This document shows positions 4,865 through 6,253 of a DNA stretch of 6,253 nucleotides, one piece after another. The position numbers and the translations under genes were made by a program. This DNA is from Methanosarcinaceae archaeon. GTDB taxonomy: Archaea > Halobacteriota > Methanosarcinia > Methanosarcinales > Methanosarcinaceae. The number at the start of each line of letters is the position of its first letter. Position 1 is the stretch's first letter. The notes under the pieces were generated by a model. The model saw only the letters and a list, made by a program, of their open reading frames with translations. It had not been told where the DNA came from and did not search any database. Location: assembly GCA_030609665.1 (NCBI GenBank), contig JAUWBW010000111.1, forward strand, positions 1 through 6,253. Direction: 5' to 3'.

Positions 4865-5110
4865 TTATCCGGTATTGTCAAAAGGTTCTGTTCTAAGTTC
4901 TCCGTTCTTTTCTATCAGTTTCTCGATCTTGCGCTCGGATTTTGTGAGTTTTTGTGTGCATACGCGCGCGAGTTTCATGCCGGTCTCAAACGTATCAAGG
5001 CTCTCATCAAGTGTTAATTGCCCGCGCTCGAGTTTGTCGACAAGGGTTTCCAGTTCTTCAAGGGACTGTTCAAATGTCAGATCATTTTCTTTTGTCTTTG
5101 CTTTTGCCAT
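4865..5110 (-). CDS. xseB: exodeoxyribonuclease VII small subunit
   Basis: An 81-residue protein with the family's signature: LTFEQSLEELETLVDKLERGQLTLDESLDTFETGM (11-45), followed by a helix with CTQKLTKSERKIEKL (51-65). XseB subunits form helical bundles that bind along the coiled-coil arm of XseA; several copies per XseA are needed for the enzyme that degrades single-stranded DNA from both ends to short oligonucleotides. Length is normal for the family (about 70-85). The ATG is preceded by GAGGTGA, whose first bases overlap the xseA stop codon, so the two are translationally coupled. The 85-residue gene follows 7 bp downstream. Confidence 0.96.
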   Translation of the reverse strand: MAKAKTKENDLTFEQSLEELETLVDKLERGQLTLDESLDTFETGMKLARVCTQKLTKSERKIEKLIEKNGELRTEPFDNTG

Positions 5111-5114
5111 GTTT

Positions 5115-5121
5115 TCACCTC
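5115..5121 (-). promoter_or_regulatory. xseB ribosome binding site overlapping the xseA stop
   Basis: GAGGTGA on the minus strand shares bases with the TGA that ends xseA (5120-5122) and ends 4 nt before the xseB ATG. Ribosomes finishing xseA are placed on the xseB start, a common way to keep subunits in proportion. Confidence 0.8.
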
Positions 5122-6253
5122 ACTGCTTCTCTTTTGTATCATCTACGCTGCATTCGATGGTACCGTCCTTTACTATTATCTCCAGTCCGTCTCCTTTCTT
5201 TACGTCAGAGATGCTGCTAACGACCTTTCTGTCTTCCTGTTTGAGTGTGACTGAATACCCGCGTTCGATCGTTTTGAGAGGGCTGATCGCATCAAGCCGT
5301 CCGGCACAGATATTTAGTGGTGATCTTTTCATATTCAGGATTGTTTTAATGCTGTATTCCATTCTTGATGTGATCTCGTCTATTCTCTGATGGTTCTGCC
5401 GAAGGAAGTCATTGAGCCGCTCAGGCTCGATCTGCCGCCGCAGGTGGTCGAGATGGGTTGCCTGTTCCGATATTCTGTGTATTGCAGCCTGCTCCATACG
5501 GGTGGATAGTGATTCGACATGTCGCCGTATCCCGATGCGGTTGGGTACTGCAAGTTCGGCGGCGGCGGATGGTGTTGGTGCGCGTATGTCTGCGGTGAAG
5601 TCTGTGATCGTGTAGTCGGTTTCGTGGCCGACCGCGGAGATGATCGGGATCGTGGAGTTGAATATAGCTCTTGCGACCACTTCTTCGTTGAATGCCCACA
5701 GATCCTCGAGCGAGCCTCCGCCCCTGCCGACTATTATTACATCGACATCGCTTTTGTTGAGCATTTCGATGGATGTGGCGATGCTCTGGGCGGATCGTTC
5801 ACCCTGCACCAGTGTTGGAGCGATCAGGATGTCCATGGGGCATCTGCGTTTTGCTACGTTGAGGATGTCATGGATCGCTGCGCCTGTTGGAGAGGTGACG
5901 ACGCCGATCTTTTTTGGATATTTTGGTATGGGTTTTTTGTGAGTTTCGTCAAAGAGTCCTTCGGCTTCGAGTTTCTTTTTGAGTTGTTCGAAGGCTTTGT
6001 ACAACTCACCTACTCCGTCTGGTCGCATGTCAGATACGCGTAGCTGGTACTGTCCTCTCACTGTGTAGACATCTATGGAGCCAAAGACCAGCACTTTCAT
6101 GGAAGTTTCCGGCTCGAACTTAAGGGTGCGGTTCGTTGACCTGAAACTGACGCAGCTTAACTGACTGTCGCGGTCTTTTATTGTGAAATAATAGTGTCCG
6201 GAGGAGTGTTTTGTCAGGTTGGATATTTCTCCGCGTACCCATACTTCGTTCAT
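5120..6253 (-). CDS. xseA: exodeoxyribonuclease VII large subunit (5' end outside window)
   Basis: 377 residues are visible of the catalytic subunit of exonuclease VII, a metal-independent enzyme that degrades single-stranded DNA in repair and recombination. Numbering from the window edge: N-terminal OB-fold (1-76, with VWVRGEISN and SGHYYFTIKD); catalytic domain with VTSPTGAAIHD (119-129), GRGGGSLEDLWAFN (176-189), AVGHETD (207-213) and RAPTPSAAAE (224-233); a long helical arm that binds XseB (about 235-330); and the closing RGYS motif (331-334) with a beta-rich tail. The catalytic signatures are intact. The ATG at 6251-6253 is probably not the real start: the family has roughly 20-30 more residues before VWVRGEISN, so the 5' end lies past the window. 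It leads a tight cluster with xseB and an 85-residue protein. Confidence 0.96.
   Translation of the reverse strand: MNEVWVRGEISNLTKHSSGHYYFTIKDRDSQLSCVSFRSTNRTLKFEPETSMKVLVFGSIDVYTVRGQYQLRVSDMRPDGVGELYKAFEQLKKKLEAEGLFDETHKKPIPKYPKKIGVVTSPTGAAIHDILNVAKRRCPMDILIAPTLVQGERSAQSIATSIEMLNKSDVDVIIVGRGGGSLEDLWAFNEEVVARAIFNSTIPIISAVGHETDYTITDFTADIRAPTPSAAAELAVPNRIGIRRHVESLSTRMEQAAIHRISEQATHLDHLRRQIEPERLNDFLRQNHQRIDEITSRMEYSIKTILNMKRSPLNICAGRLDAISPLKTIERGYSVTLKQEDRKVVSSISDVKKGDGLEIIVKDGTIECSVDDTKEKQ

Noticed and set aside
4845..5390. 181-codon plus-strand frame, Ser/Phe-rich
   Set aside because: Antisense to xseB and the end of xseA, both confidently identified; apparent hydrophobic segments are an antisense artefact.
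5519..6043. 174-codon plus-strand frame rich in Cys, Trp and Phe
   Set aside because: It is the antisense shadow of xseA's conserved catalytic region; the odd composition comes from reverse-reading GC-rich codons.

Overview
The window looks like chromosomal DNA of a methanogenic archaeon, most likely from the Methanosarcinales. Four things point this way. There is an archaeal-type 7S (SRP) RNA with helices 1, 6 and 8 recognisable. There is an archaeal RNase P protein of the Rnp4/Rpp21 type. Several genes have AGGTGA-like Shine-Dalgarno sites, and candidate TATA boxes replace bacterial -35/-10 promoters. Bacterial-type exonuclease VII genes sit beside these archaeal ones, a combination known from Methanosarcinales. 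The genus cannot be fixed from this sequence alone.

Layout, left to right. A long perfect inverted repeat (8-67) precedes a plus-strand pair: an UPF0173-type metallo-beta-lactamase-fold hydrolase (171-875, real start perhaps 219) and RNase P component 4 (946-1296). Converging on them is a small Cys-rich, single-span membrane protein (1306-1548, minus). Next comes a minus-strand stable-RNA block: 7S SRP RNA (about 1862-2186) followed by tRNA-Ser(GCT) (1703-1787). A hairpin/direct-repeat cluster (1641-1693) lies beyond the tRNA. A 79-residue winged-helix protein (2320-2559, plus) converges with a two-domain KaiC-like ATPase (2571-3974, minus). Upstream of the ATPase is a second small winged-helix regulator (4170-4469, minus), with a clear hairpin/T-tract terminator behind it and a small inverted repeat in front. 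The right third is a tight minus-strand cluster: xseA (cut by the window edge), xseB, and an unrecognised 85-residue protein (4600-4857).

Functionally this is mostly housekeeping: tRNA 5' processing (Rnp4), protein targeting (7S RNA), serine decoding, and single-strand DNA degradation (Exo VII). Two small DNA-binding proteins and a KaiC-like ATPase add a regulatory part. I found no CRISPR array, prophage, transposase or defence island. The parts least explained by known biology are the third gene behind xseAB, the Cys-cluster membrane protein, and the KaiC-like protein with altered active and phosphorylation-site residues.
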